DNA from: Enterococcus sp. 9D6_DIV0238 | Lineage (GTDB): Bacteria; Bacillota; Bacilli; Lactobacillales; Enterococcaceae | NCBI RefSeq assembly: GCF_002174455.2 | Contig: NZ_CP147246.1 | Location: forward strand, 957,501 to 1,021,500 | Direction of reading: 5' to 3' | DNA length: 64,000 bases | Shown: in pieces, positions 17,297-25,962 of the stretch | Layout of the letters: each line of letters opens with the position of its first letter | How positions within the stretch are numbered: position 1 is the first letter of the stretch | Translations under genes and position numbers: made by a program | Notes under the pieces: generated by a model | Database searches by the model: none | What the model saw: only the letters and a program-made list of their open reading frames with translations | Told to the model about the DNA's origin: nothing

Positions 17297-18773
17297 TCGA
17301 CGATCCTCCATCAACTTTCTTCAATAAAATACTGACTGTTGTCCCTTTGTCCAGTTCACTTTTGATCATTACTTTTCCTTCATGCATATCGACGATTTGT
17401 TTAACGATCGCAAGTCCTAGCCCGCTACCGCCTGTCTGTGTCGGTCTAGCTTTTTCACCTCGATAAAAATGGTCAAAAACGAAAGGCAGCTGCTCTTTAG
17501 CGATTCCTTGACCATTATCTGTCACACGAATTTCTACGAACTGATCTTGATCAGAAATGTTGATATCCACCGTTAGAGGACGTTCATTTTGCTTGAATTT
17601 CAGACTATTTTCAATTAAATTCGTAAAGACTCGATTTAACTGCATGCGATCACCGTATACCTTACTTGAAGAAGCTGTTTGATCAATAAGCTCCAGTGAA
17701 ACCTGCTGCTTCCGTAACTGAAATTCTTCGATCAAATGTTTTAGGAACTCACTGATATTGATTGCTTCAAAATGAAAGGCTATGGCATCAGCATCTAATT
17801 TTGAATAAAGAAATAATTCTTCGATCAACTCATTCAAAGCAATAGCTTTCGTATGGATCGTCCGCAAATACTTGTCTTGTTTTTCAGGTGAATCTGCTAC
17901 ACCATCAAGTAAGCCTTCCACATAACCGATGATCGATGTGATCGGTGTTTTCAAATCATGAGAGATACTGGCAACCAGCTCTTTCCGATTGATCTCAAGC
18001 TTTTCTTGTTCGTTCGTAGAGCTGATCAAAGCCGTCCGCATTTTTTCAAAATCATCTGTCAATTGCTTGACTTCCAAAGCAGTCTTTTCCGGCTGTTTGG
18101 TCATTGGCGCTTGTAAATGTCCTGTTCCTATCTCTGACATACCACTGCCTAAGTTTTCCAAAGGTTGAATGATCGTTTTCTTTAATAGTTGGTTTAAAAA
18201 CAGCACTCCGCCAATAGACAATAATAAGATAAAAACAATGATCCAAATCCCCCACTTAGTCATAAAATCAAGGATGTTATTTTCTTTTTTTAATACTAAT
18301 AGTGTTCCTGGAACCTGATTTTTAAAGTAGAAATCAAATTTCATGTATCGGTACAAACGTCCAGCATTGTCGATCGTTCCTCTGGTTTCAATATTATTGG
18401 CATCAAATTTAGGAAAATGAACGATCAATGATTTTTCTACCAGTTCTTGTGAATAGTAATTGATTTCTTCATTTTGACGTACAACGACGCCTAGAGATTC
18501 TCCTTCAAACTGCTGGATCATCTTTTTTACATCCTCTTCCGGATACAGTAATTGTTCCGGTTCTGTTTTTGCGATCCCCCGAAGTTTGACATACGCTAGT
18601 TCTTCCTCCGGACTTAATGAACGTTGCTGTGTAAAGGTTCGGTATAACGTTCCAGGGCTAGGAATACGCCCAGTCGTAACGTACAAAACGATGCAAATAA
18701 TAGATACCAAAGATAAACAAGCAATCGTTATTCCGCCAATATATGAAATGAGAAAACGCCTTTTGATCGTCAT
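17289..18773 (-). CDS. Sensor histidine kinase with HAMP domain
   Basis: The 494-aa kinase has a membrane segment at about residues 9-33, an extracellular sensing region of about 140 residues, a second membrane segment (about 173-196) and a HAMP linker. It then has a HisKA domain with the H-box SHDLKTPITS (His272) and an HATPase domain with ENSLKF, DNGQGIA and GGSGLGLAIVKQIV. It phosphorylates the response regulator whose gene overlaps its 3' end. The signal is unknown, and the two lipoproteins of the same operon are candidates for ligand capture or output. The GGGAG ribosome site is good. Confidence 0.93.
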   Translation of the reverse strand: MTIKRRFLISYIGGITIACLSLVSIICIVLYVTTGRIPSPGTLYRTFTQQRSLSPEEELAYVKLRGIAKTEPEQLLYPEEDVKKMIQQFEGESLGVVVRQNEEINYYSQELVEKSLIVHFPKFDANNIETRGTIDNAGRLYRYMKFDFYFKNQVPGTLLVLKKENNILDFMTKWGIWIIVFILLLSIGGVLFLNQLLKKTIIQPLENLGSGMSEIGTGHLQAPMTKQPEKTALEVKQLTDDFEKMRTALISSTNEQEKLEINRKELVASISHDLKTPITSIIGYVEGLLDGVADSPEKQDKYLRTIHTKAIALNELIEELFLYSKLDADAIAFHFEAINISEFLKHLIEEFQLRKQQVSLELIDQTASSSKVYGDRMQLNRVFTNLIENSLKFKQNERPLTVDINISDQDQFVEIRVTDNGQGIAKEQLPFVFDHFYRGEKARPTQTGGSGLGLAIVKQIVDMHEGKVMIKSELDKGTTVSILLKKVDGGSSNV

Positions 18774-18826
18774 TTTTTTCTCCCTTTTCGCTATAAACCG
18801 GACCTTTACTAAGCTTTACTCAAGGA

Positions 18827-19792
18827 TCAGAAACTAAATTCAGGAGCATAGTCTCCAGTATAAGGTTCATGCTCTACAAAAACAGTGATATCACTGCCGT
18901 TTTGATCTTTTCCAGTCCGTTTATAGGTGAATTTTTTATTGTTCAATTCCGTTAATTCCAGTGCTGCCCCATATTTATTTTGTCCGATTGAGACATGTGC
19001 ACGGATTTTATTGTTGTTCAATACATCAAAGTAACCAAAATCACCGCGACTGATCCCAGTTTCCAAATTGAAAAATTCATACTTATTCGTATCAGCATCA
19101 AATTTTGCCAAACTAATGAAATTTTTATTGTAGGCTGTAACATCATTTCCTGCTTCATCAAGAACTTTAGTGCCATTCCATAGTTGTTCGCCTAAAATTG
19201 CCGCACCGTTTCGTTTCGTCTCGATCGTGCCAGTCGTTGTGTTGAGTATTTTAGCTGGTTCTGTAAATGTCAGCTTTCCTTTATTATACGGGATATGTTC
19301 TACAAATACATCTACTTCATTTCCAGCCTGATCTTTGCCTTTTCGTGTATACGTAAATTTTTTATTCGTTAGTTCTGTAATACCAACAACTGCTTGATAG
19401 TTCATCGATTCTGAGATCAAGATTCTTTTCGTTCCATCATTAGTGATAAAGAAAGTACCTCGGTCTCCCCGACTTTCTCCTGTGTTTGCATCAAAAAATT
19501 CATATTGACCTGTTTTGCGATCATATTTTGCTAGACCAATAAAATTCGCATTTTCTTTTGTTAAATCGTTATGGTCTTTATCATAGACTTTAGTTCCCCG
19601 CCAGTTCGTTTGTCCTAAAATTTTTGTCAGTTTATCGCCTTTGGTTTTATCCTTTGTTTGATTCAATTTTTCAACTGTGGGCTGATCACTGCTTTTGACA
19701 CCTAAAGATTCTTGTGTCCCCACACTGCAACCTGCTAACAATATAGCCAAACTTGATACCCCAACGATTATTTTTTTGTTATTTTTATTCAT
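18827..19792 (-). CDS. Lipoprotein with two tandem DUF4822 domains
   Basis: The 321-aa protein has a signal peptide ending in the lipobox LLAGC, a polar linker, then two copies of a DUF4822-like domain (about 55-180 and 195-320). The copies share matching blocks: LGQTNWRGTKVYDK / LGEQLWNGTKVLDE, FIGLAKYD / FISLAKFD, ESRGDRGTF / ISRGDFGYF and KKFTYTRKGKDQ / KKFTYKRTGKDQ. The internal duplication is plain. The function is unknown. The start is ATG 19790-19792 with GGAAGGAG eight bases upstream. It is the first gene of the two-component operon, 53 bases before the kinase. Confidence 0.85.
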   Translation of the reverse strand: MNKNNKKIIVGVSSLAILLAGCSVGTQESLGVKSSDQPTVEKLNQTKDKTKGDKLTKILGQTNWRGTKVYDKDHNDLTKENANFIGLAKYDRKTGQYEFFDANTGESRGDRGTFFITNDGTKRILISESMNYQAVVGITELTNKKFTYTRKGKDQAGNEVDVFVEHIPYNKGKLTFTEPAKILNTTTGTIETKRNGAAILGEQLWNGTKVLDEAGNDVTAYNKNFISLAKFDADTNKYEFFNLETGISRGDFGYFDVLNNNKIRAHVSIGQNKYGAALELTELNNKKFTYKRTGKDQNGSDITVFVEHEPYTGDYAPEFSF

Positions 19793-19905
19793 GATTCTTG
19801 CTCCTTCCAAAAATAAGATATTTTTATTTCCTACTCTTATTCTAGCGGGCGATTCTAAACTAGCTCTATCGAAAAAATAAACAAATTATAAACAATCACA
19901 GATAT

Positions 19906-19949
19906 AAAAAAAACAGTCTAAACGATCATTCGTTTTAGACTGGTTTTTT
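19906..19949. terminator. Terminator after the nucleoside deoxyribosyltransferase gene
   Basis: The stem CAGTCTAAACGA / TCGTTTTAGACTG has an A run before and a T run after. It follows the minus-strand gene ending at 19956 and could also act in the plus direction. Confidence 0.85.
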
Positions 19950-19955
19950 AAGGGT

Positions 19956-20387
19956 TTAAAGCATCTTTCCTGAGTAAAATGACGCTGGTAATAAATCAAA
20001 ATCATACGTTGCCAGCTCATCGAGAGTGATCGAAGCATGGGCTCCTTCATGCACCATCAAATTACTCAAGCCATTCGGATCGATATGCACTAAAATCACT
20101 GGTTTATCTGTGGCATAAGCATAACCTAATTCCCATGCTGTTCCACTATCAGAATAATTTCCATGATAGATCGCAACGACGATTTCTGCCCATTTTATAT
20201 GTTTGATGTCATCTGTAAAGGTTTCGATCGACCATTGTCGTGAACCCACTTCGGCTCCATTATCTAGAGGATGACGCATCGGTGAAAAGACAGATAAGTT
20301 TTTTTGAGCTAAAATTTTTTCTACCTGCTCTACATACGCAATTTCTTCCTCATTAAAAAATGGACTAGCTAAATAAACACGTTTCAT
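19956..20387 (-). CDS. Nucleoside 2-deoxyribosyltransferase
   Basis: This 143-aa protein of the PF05014 family carries YLASPFFNEEE at the N-terminus and the active-site segment DSGTAWELGYAYATDKPVIL, where Glu is the nucleophile. These enzymes swap the base on 2'-deoxyribonucleosides during salvage. The length fits the short, soluble enzymes of lactic acid bacteria. It is a monocistronic unit with its own terminator. Confidence 0.9.
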   Translation of the reverse strand: MKRVYLASPFFNEEEIAYVEQVEKILAQKNLSVFSPMRHPLDNGAEVGSRQWSIETFTDDIKHIKWAEIVVAIYHGNYSDSGTAWELGYAYATDKPVILVHIDPNGLSNLMVHEGAHASITLDELATYDFDLLPASFYSGKML

Positions 20388-20487
20388 TTTTAGGCTCCTT
20401 TTATTGATTTAATGAATTTAGTTGTTCTTACTTGTTAGTGTATCAAAGTTTAAATAAAACGCAAAGAACATTTGGATCCTACAAAAA

Positions 20488-20530
20488 AAGCGACTGAGAC
20501 ATAACTCATCGAGCTACATTTCAGTCACTT
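20488..20530 (-). terminator. Terminator after the DUF975 gene
   Basis: The stem AAGTGACTGA / TCAGTCGCTT (read on the minus strand) is followed by seven T. It lies about 65 bases after the DUF975 stop. Confidence 0.7.
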
Positions 20531-20592
20531 ACAGTTCAAATAAATATTGAAGAAAAAAACAAATCATTCGATGTTAAATGCTTCTATTCGAT

Positions 20593-21291
20593 CTATTTTG
20601 GTAAGTTTTCATAAAAAGCTGCTTTGGTAGCTGTTATATAAGGAGTCAACCATAAATAACCAATTCCAGCTGTAAGAATTGCCAAAATATGCCAGCCTAG
20701 GAAACTTAAATCTAATAGGAATAATTGCCCTTTATACCCTTTCATCAGCTTACGGCTGCGTGTGATACACTCTAAAAAGCCAGAACGTTCTCCTGTCTCT
20801 TCATACGTATCATAATAGACAAAATAAGCTTGTGAATAAGCATAGCCTTTAATGATCCCTGGGATGATAAATAATAACGACCATAAGAAAATGAAGATCG
20901 TCATTAATAGATAAACACAGATCACACCTAAAATAACTGGACCGGAAAAACCACGGAAGGCATCAGAAAATGGTCGGATTTCTTGTCTTTTTCCACGTAA
21001 CAAATCAAGATACGTCCATGAAATCCCAGCACTAAATAATGCTGCCAATAGACCACCAACGAGTCCTCCTCCGCCGCCTCCACCGGAATTTCCATCATAG
21101 CTTGCTGTACCGCTTACGATATCCGGGTTGTTCTGGACGAATAAGATCACTGGTAAAACCAGTAAAATAAACAAAATAAGACCGATTGCAATTGAAATCA
21201 AGGTAGGGACCAATGACATCAACACACTATCCTTCCAGCGTCCACGAAGTACTGCTTTTGCTTCTGTTTTTAATTCAGCTCTTGTTTTCAT
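20593..21291 (-). CDS. DUF975 family membrane protein
   Basis: This 232-aa integral membrane protein fits DUF975. It begins with a conserved MKTRAELKTEAKAVLRGRW-type N-terminal helix, then has several membrane segments. A glycine-rich loop (GGGGGG near residue 75) and the TRSRKLMKGYKGQLFLLDLSFLGW block are characteristic. The function is unknown. It is a single gene with a GGAG ribosome site, next to the integrated element but separated from it by the old enolase terminator. Codon use looks native. Confidence 0.88.
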   Translation of the reverse strand: MKTRAELKTEAKAVLRGRWKDSVLMSLVPTLISIAIGLILFILLVLPVILFVQNNPDIVSGTASYDGNSGGGGGGGLVGGLLAALFSAGISWTYLDLLRGKRQEIRPFSDAFRGFSGPVILGVICVYLLMTIFIFLWSLLFIIPGIIKGYAYSQAYFVYYDTYEETGERSGFLECITRSRKLMKGYKGQLFLLDLSFLGWHILAILTAGIGYLWLTPYITATKAAFYENLPK

Positions 21292-21392
21292 AAAACTTCA
21301 CTCCTTTCTTACATTAGTACAATTAGTATAACAAATATTTAGATTTTACAAAAAATATACGCCTTTTGAAGATGATCATTTTCATAAAAAAA

Positions 21393-21426
21393 CACTCTTT
21401 TCTCCATTTAACCAGAGAAAAGAGTG
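21393..21426 (-). terminator. Original enolase terminator, now stranded
   Basis: The stem CACTCTTTTCTC / GAGAAAAGAGTG is followed on the minus strand by seven T. It lies just downstream of the 187-base eno remnant. Before insertion of the element it would have ended the glycolytic operon. Confidence 0.85.
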
Positions 21427-21469
21427 CTCTTACTTATCATAACTATAAAGACTCTTTAGTAAAGATGTC

Positions 21470-21845
<376 letters not shown>

Positions 21846-23198
21846 TTATAGGAATTTTTTGAAATCCATATATTCAGAATAAACACCCACTGTGTTTAAA
21901 AGCTTAGTAATGATTTCTTCTTTTTTCGAAGGGTTGTTCTTCACGTCAATAAAAATTCCGAGTAATTGAACTGTCGAAATTAGGCAATGTTCTCTTTTGG
22001 TAGAATAGTCAATCATTTGATTGGGAAAAACGGCTTCATTTCTAGCTGATAAGTCTTTCTTTCTAAAACCATTGACAATTAGTATAGCTTTAGGAATTGT
22101 TCCTTCTTTTTCAACAAACTCCGATACCCACTTTTCTAATTGAGCACCATGTTTTTCAGCAGAACTTCCATTGACACCTTTAATTTCAGTTACAATTTTT
22201 AAATCATCATATTCAAAAATCCCATCTGCTCTATTATGTTCAATAGGCATACTCTTAAAACCTAATTCTGAAAAAATTTCATATATAATCGTTTCTAACT
22301 CCTTGCCTGAGGCAGTAAAGGCAAGTTTATATTTTTGTATGCTACTTAATCTACCTTTGGTTTTTTCTTTTTCAATTTCTAATTTTTCTATTTCTTTATT
22401 CAGTTCTTCAATTTTTTCTTTTTCATTTTTTTCGGTTAAAATATTATATTTATCAGCCCATTCTGGAAGCGAGTAGTCATCCAGACTTACTTTTATTTCC
22501 TCCTCCAAATCATCTATGGTATGCAAGAAATTATTTATTACTTTTCGATATTCTTTTTCACTCGAATAGTCTCCTTCATCAAATATGGATGGGAAAACAA
22601 TAAGGCGTCCAGCATTTATTGGGAATACTTTAGAAATATTTTTTTCTGTATTCGCAATGTAAGCAACAGGGATTCCGTTATCCTCAGAACTAAAATAGGC
22701 ATTATAATAGTATTCCATATCCTTAATTTCAAACAGACTTTTATACGGAGAATCAGTTGAATATGCTAATTTACTACCTAAGCCAGTTGTTACATTTAAT
22801 TTTATAGGTAGAATATTTAAAATATTAAGCTCATGAACTATATTAGTTGTTTGACGATTTCTACCTGTACCTGAGTATTCATTTTTTCCTGTATAAATAT
22901 AGAAGCTAGCCTCCGATGGAAGCATTACATAAAGTGTTTTCCCAAGAGCTAGTAAATCTTTAATTTCCTCTTTTCTTCTTTTAAAATCAGCTACAAATTC
23001 AAACGAATTATGCTCTGTTAGAAGTCTTTTGCCAGCATAATTTTTTTCTGATGTATACTCTAATGAGATACCACCCAAATCGATAATCACTATATCATAA
23101 TCCAACAATGAGTTATAGGAATTAAACGAAAGCAAATCAATATTTTTAAAATTCATATGAGAAAAGCTCATAGACAGTCCCGCAATACTATTTTTCAC
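21846..23198 (-). CDS. Coiled-coil protein with C-terminal PD-(D/E)XK nuclease-like domain, 450 aa
   Basis: I do not recognise a named family. The N-terminal half (1-230) begins with a Rossmann-like strand YDIVIIDLGG and has mixed alpha/beta character. A charged coiled coil spans about 255-288. The C-terminal part has the layout of a PD-(D/E)XK nuclease: Glu302 in LETIIYEIFSELGF, then RADGIFEYDD with Asp325, then the core VTEIKG with Glu338 and Lys340. This arrangement of sensor-like domain, coiled coil and nuclease is common in antiviral effectors, which makes a defence role plausible but unproved. The gene has low GC and lies at the eno-remnant end of the element, with no close partner. Confidence 0.7.
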   Translation of the reverse strand: MKNSIAGLSMSFSHMNFKNIDLLSFNSYNSLLDYDIVIIDLGGISLEYTSEKNYAGKRLLTEHNSFEFVADFKRRKEEIKDLLALGKTLYVMLPSEASFYIYTGKNEYSGTGRNRQTTNIVHELNILNILPIKLNVTTGLGSKLAYSTDSPYKSLFEIKDMEYYYNAYFSSEDNGIPVAYIANTEKNISKVFPINAGRLIVFPSIFDEGDYSSEKEYRKVINNFLHTIDDLEEEIKVSLDDYSLPEWADKYNILTEKNEKEKIEELNKEIEKLEIEKEKTKGRLSSIQKYKLAFTASGKELETIIYEIFSELGFKSMPIEHNRADGIFEYDDLKIVTEIKGVNGSSAEKHGAQLEKWVSEFVEKEGTIPKAILIVNGFRKKDLSARNEAVFPNQMIDYSTKREHCLISTVQLLGIFIDVKNNPSKKEEIITKLLNTVGVYSEYMDFKKFL

Positions 23199-23516
23199 AT
23201 ACTTTCTCCTTAAAATAAACTATTTCAACTATCATTTTCTTAGCAAGATTATACCATAGACCAAATTATCATCTCTTCATAGAGTACTTCATATCGGTAA
23301 AATGGTCTACTTCAACATCATACTCTATGATTGCTTTAGATTCTTTACAAAGTCCACTGACTAAAAGCAATAATTGACTAAGACATTTTTTTATTGATAA
23401 TCCATAATCTCACTTTGTGATGAAGGCTAATTCTGCAAAAGTCTGAAATAAAATCCTTACACTTTTCACATTAGCTAATATTTCAATTTAGTACTTCAGT
23501 AGATGCCAAATCTTCT
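23199..23516. other. Intergenic region inside the element with a short frame remnant
   Basis: These 318 AT-rich bases lie between two cargo genes. On the minus strand an open stretch of about 46 codons (ending at 23269, with LLLLVSGLCKESKAIIEYD) has no ATG and looks like the tail of a lost gene. Otherwise only promoter-type AT-rich sequence is seen. Confidence 0.35.
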
Positions 23517-24302
23517 CTAAATTTCTAGAGACTGCATTTTACTAGGGATAAAGCATCTAGTATTTTTCGTGTAAAAGTTATTTCGAGTTATTAATATTTT
23601 TTCAGGTAATTTTATATTCTGTCCATGTCTGTCATCTTGTGTATAAACATATTTATTGTTAAACGTCCATATCACAAAATCAACATCGGATTTAACTAAT
23701 AATTTCATAAAATTTTTATCGAACACTGGTAAAAGATAAAGAAGTTCACGTCCCTGTAAAGACATCTTGCCATTAGGTACATAGAAAGTGGATTCATCAA
23801 ATATTACGAACCCTAACTTTTTATTTGGATAGTTCTCTCTGTATGCGCTGACACTGTCTAAATGTTTTTCACATATTCGTTGAAAATTTTGGATATAAGC
23901 ATTGTAGTTGTGATGGTCTATTGTGTTATCAGGAGTAAACGAATCATCGTCTGGATTATACCTAGTATCACCATTTGCTATTATAGTAAATTCATCTCTA
24001 TGATTTTCTCCAAAAACCTCGTCTATAAATTGTTCCACAGTTCTTTTGGCACGTGCATCTGCTTTTCTTTGCGGATTACTTTTGCCTTTTTTCTTTGTTA
24101 CTATATCGTCAATTTCAAACATTTCAATCATTAGCTCATCAGAAACAAAATCAGGTCTACTCGAAGTATTATCTCTCCAATCAGCTTCCATAACTTGACT
24201 AAACAACTCTTTTTCTTTTCTAGATTTACAATAAGTAGTATCTCTATTTGATATGATATTTTGAAATAGATCCCATTCTGTATCTGCAAACAATTTGTAC
24301 AT
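23517..24302 (-). CDS. Hypothetical protein, 261 aa, possible divergent nuclease
   Basis: I do not recognise a family. It is soluble, with no signal peptide. A motif RPDFVSDELMIEMFEIDD (about residues 49-66) has the PD...E-x-D shape of some PD-(D/E)XK enzymes and is followed by a Lys/Arg-rich stretch (KKKGKSNPQRK). A second acidic strand, GFVIFDES, lies at 164-171. This could be a divergent nuclease or a binding protein, and the sequence alone does not decide. It lies 9 bases downstream of the broken serine recombinase and 318 bases upstream of the 450-aa gene, in the same direction. Confidence 0.6.
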   Translation of the reverse strand: MYKLFADTEWDLFQNIISNRDTTYCKSRKEKELFSQVMEADWRDNTSSRPDFVSDELMIEMFEIDDIVTKKKGKSNPQRKADARAKRTVEQFIDEVFGENHRDEFTIIANGDTRYNPDDDSFTPDNTIDHHNYNAYIQNFQRICEKHLDSVSAYRENYPNKKLGFVIFDESTFYVPNGKMSLQGRELLYLLPVFDKNFMKLLVKSDVDFVIWTFNNKYVYTQDDRHGQNIKLPEKILITRNNFYTKNTRCFIPSKMQSLEI

Positions 24303-24311
24303 ATGTCCTCC

Positions 24312-24862
24312 CTATTTTGTAGTTTGAATTTGTCTCGTAATTCTCTGTAAAGTACTCTGACTATATCCTGTCATCTCAACTACCTGCTTATAACTATTCC
24401 CTTCCATCAACAGATTATAGGCATGTTGCTTCTTAGGCGTTATAACAGCCTTAGGACGTCCTTCTCTATAATTAGGATTATTCCTCTTAGCATAAGCTTT
24501 CCCCTCCTGAGTGCACTCTACAATCATATCTCGCTCCATCTCTGCTACTGATAAGAGAGTTCTAAGTATCATCCACCCATAGGAGTATTCTCTATTGTAC
24601 CAAGATTCAATACTCTAATGGTAATATCCCTCTCTAACAATGGTTCTATGACTTCTAAAGTCTCACGGGTATTCCTAGCAAAGCGATCAAGCTTGGTTAC
24701 AATTATTGTCTCCTTCTCACTAACAGCATCCAATAGTTTCTTAAACTCGATTCTATCAGCTATAGTTCCTGTGTATTTTTCTTTAAACAGGTTCTTTTTG
24801 TTTACTCCCTCATTAATCAACTGCTCAATTTGCTCCTTTAATGATTGGGAAGTAGTACTAAC
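24312..24862 (-). pseudogene. Serine recombinase (resolvase/invertase), truncated and frameshifted
   Basis: Two frames together give most of a small resolvase. The first (from 24862) reads VSTTSQSLKEQIEQL, GTIADR, VTKLDRFARN and ENTPMG. The second (24572-24312) continues with LSVAEMERDMIVE and a C-terminal helix-turn-helix (EGNSYKQVVEMTGYSQSTL). A frameshift lies at about 24570 where the frames meet. The first residues, including the usual catalytic-Ser N-terminal strand, are lost because a stop codon precedes VSTTS. The protein is therefore not functional and marks an older transposon or plasmid event. Confidence 0.85.
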
Positions 24863-25189
24863 TTAAGTAATACAGTGTAGGGTTTACCCCTTATGCCATA
24901 AGATAACAATCTGTGCCCTAATAAATACAGCACAAAATTTTGGATTGAAACTGATATCGGTTTTACTTTTATTTTTATCCGTTGAAACAAGCTAGGAATA
25001 ACTATATAAAAGCGTTCCTAGCTTACCTTTAAAAACTTACCCTACCACTGCCTTTTATATTGGAATCGACTTCTCAACCAGTGTCATTCATTGTCAAATT
25101 GAGATGGTCAAAATCTTGTCAATTTAGAATATGTTATTGGGAGCAATAAGATGTTGAGGATATCCCCAACATTTTCTATTTTAAAAATA
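24863..25189. other. Intergenic region with two inverted repeats
   Basis: This region of 327 bases holds no gene that I can support. It holds an inverted repeat around 24989-25023 (AGCTAGGAA ... TTCCTAGCT). A stem at about 25152-25172 (TGTTGAGGATATCCCCAACA) lies just after the 227-aa gene and may be its terminator, although its T run is weak. Confidence 0.4.
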
Positions 25190-25873
25190 TTAACCTTTTA
25201 AATATGCTAACAAACTTATTACTTTTCCTCCAACATCTATTGCAATCTTAGCTAGATCAACTCCATATTTTGACAAAAATGATTTTTTTACATCATCGTC
25301 TTTGGAATTGCTTAATAAAACATCAATATCCTCTTCTAAAATTCCATTATTAACCATAATATCTCTATACTTATTAACTTTAGTTATAAAGTCACTATTT
25401 GAAATATTTTGATACGCTCTAGAATTATCTGTAGTTATTTGAACAGCCCCGCTATTTCTTTCGACTGTTATATTTGATTGTTTCATTGCTGTTTTAGGAA
25501 TAACTCTATAAACAACATAAGGTCCATCCTTACTAACTAAATTACCATTGGAATCCCTAACACGATCATAATATTCTTTATCTAACAATTCAGAAATAAC
25601 ATATTCATATCCATGTTGATTAGGCAATTCATCCCCCTGCTTGATATTTTTCAAAATAAAATTAAGTTTGTTTTTTTGTGTGTTTTTATTATATTTAAAA
25701 ATAAGCCATGTTTGTCCATTTTCAAGTGGATAAAACATTCCTCCAATATTATCCATAGTATATTGAACTGTCTGATCGTACTTATTTTCTTTATATTTCG
25801 AATATAAATATAGAGCAATTACAGTTACTAAAAAAAGTAACATTAGCCAATTTTCCTTAAAAAATTGCAACAT
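25190..25873 (-). CDS. Membrane-anchored protein next to the ApeA-like gene, 227 aa
   Basis: I do not recognise a family. One membrane segment lies at the N-terminus (about residues 6-25, WLMLLFLVTVIALYLY). A soluble region follows, probably cytoplasmic, and the C-terminus is a hydrophobic helix (LAKIAIDVGGKVISLLAYL). ATG 25871-25873 is chosen because GGA lies nine bases upstream; an in-frame GTG two codons before it is possible. It follows the HEPN gene by about 90 bases in the same direction, so the two may act together. That pairing is an inference. Confidence 0.7.
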   Translation of the reverse strand: MLQFFKENWLMLLFLVTVIALYLYSKYKENKYDQTVQYTMDNIGGMFYPLENGQTWLIFKYNKNTQKNKLNFILKNIKQGDELPNQHGYEYVISELLDKEYYDRVRDSNGNLVSKDGPYVVYRVIPKTAMKQSNITVERNSGAVQITTDNSRAYQNISNSDFITKVNKYRDIMVNNGILEEDIDVLLSNSKDDDVKKSFLSKYGVDLAKIAIDVGGKVISLLAYLKG

Positions 25874-25962
25874 ATACACGCTTCCTTTCTTTTAAATTAC
25901 TTTAAAAAAATTTGGATTCTAGTTACTATCTTTTTCTAGTTGTTCGTTTAAATAAAATACAA

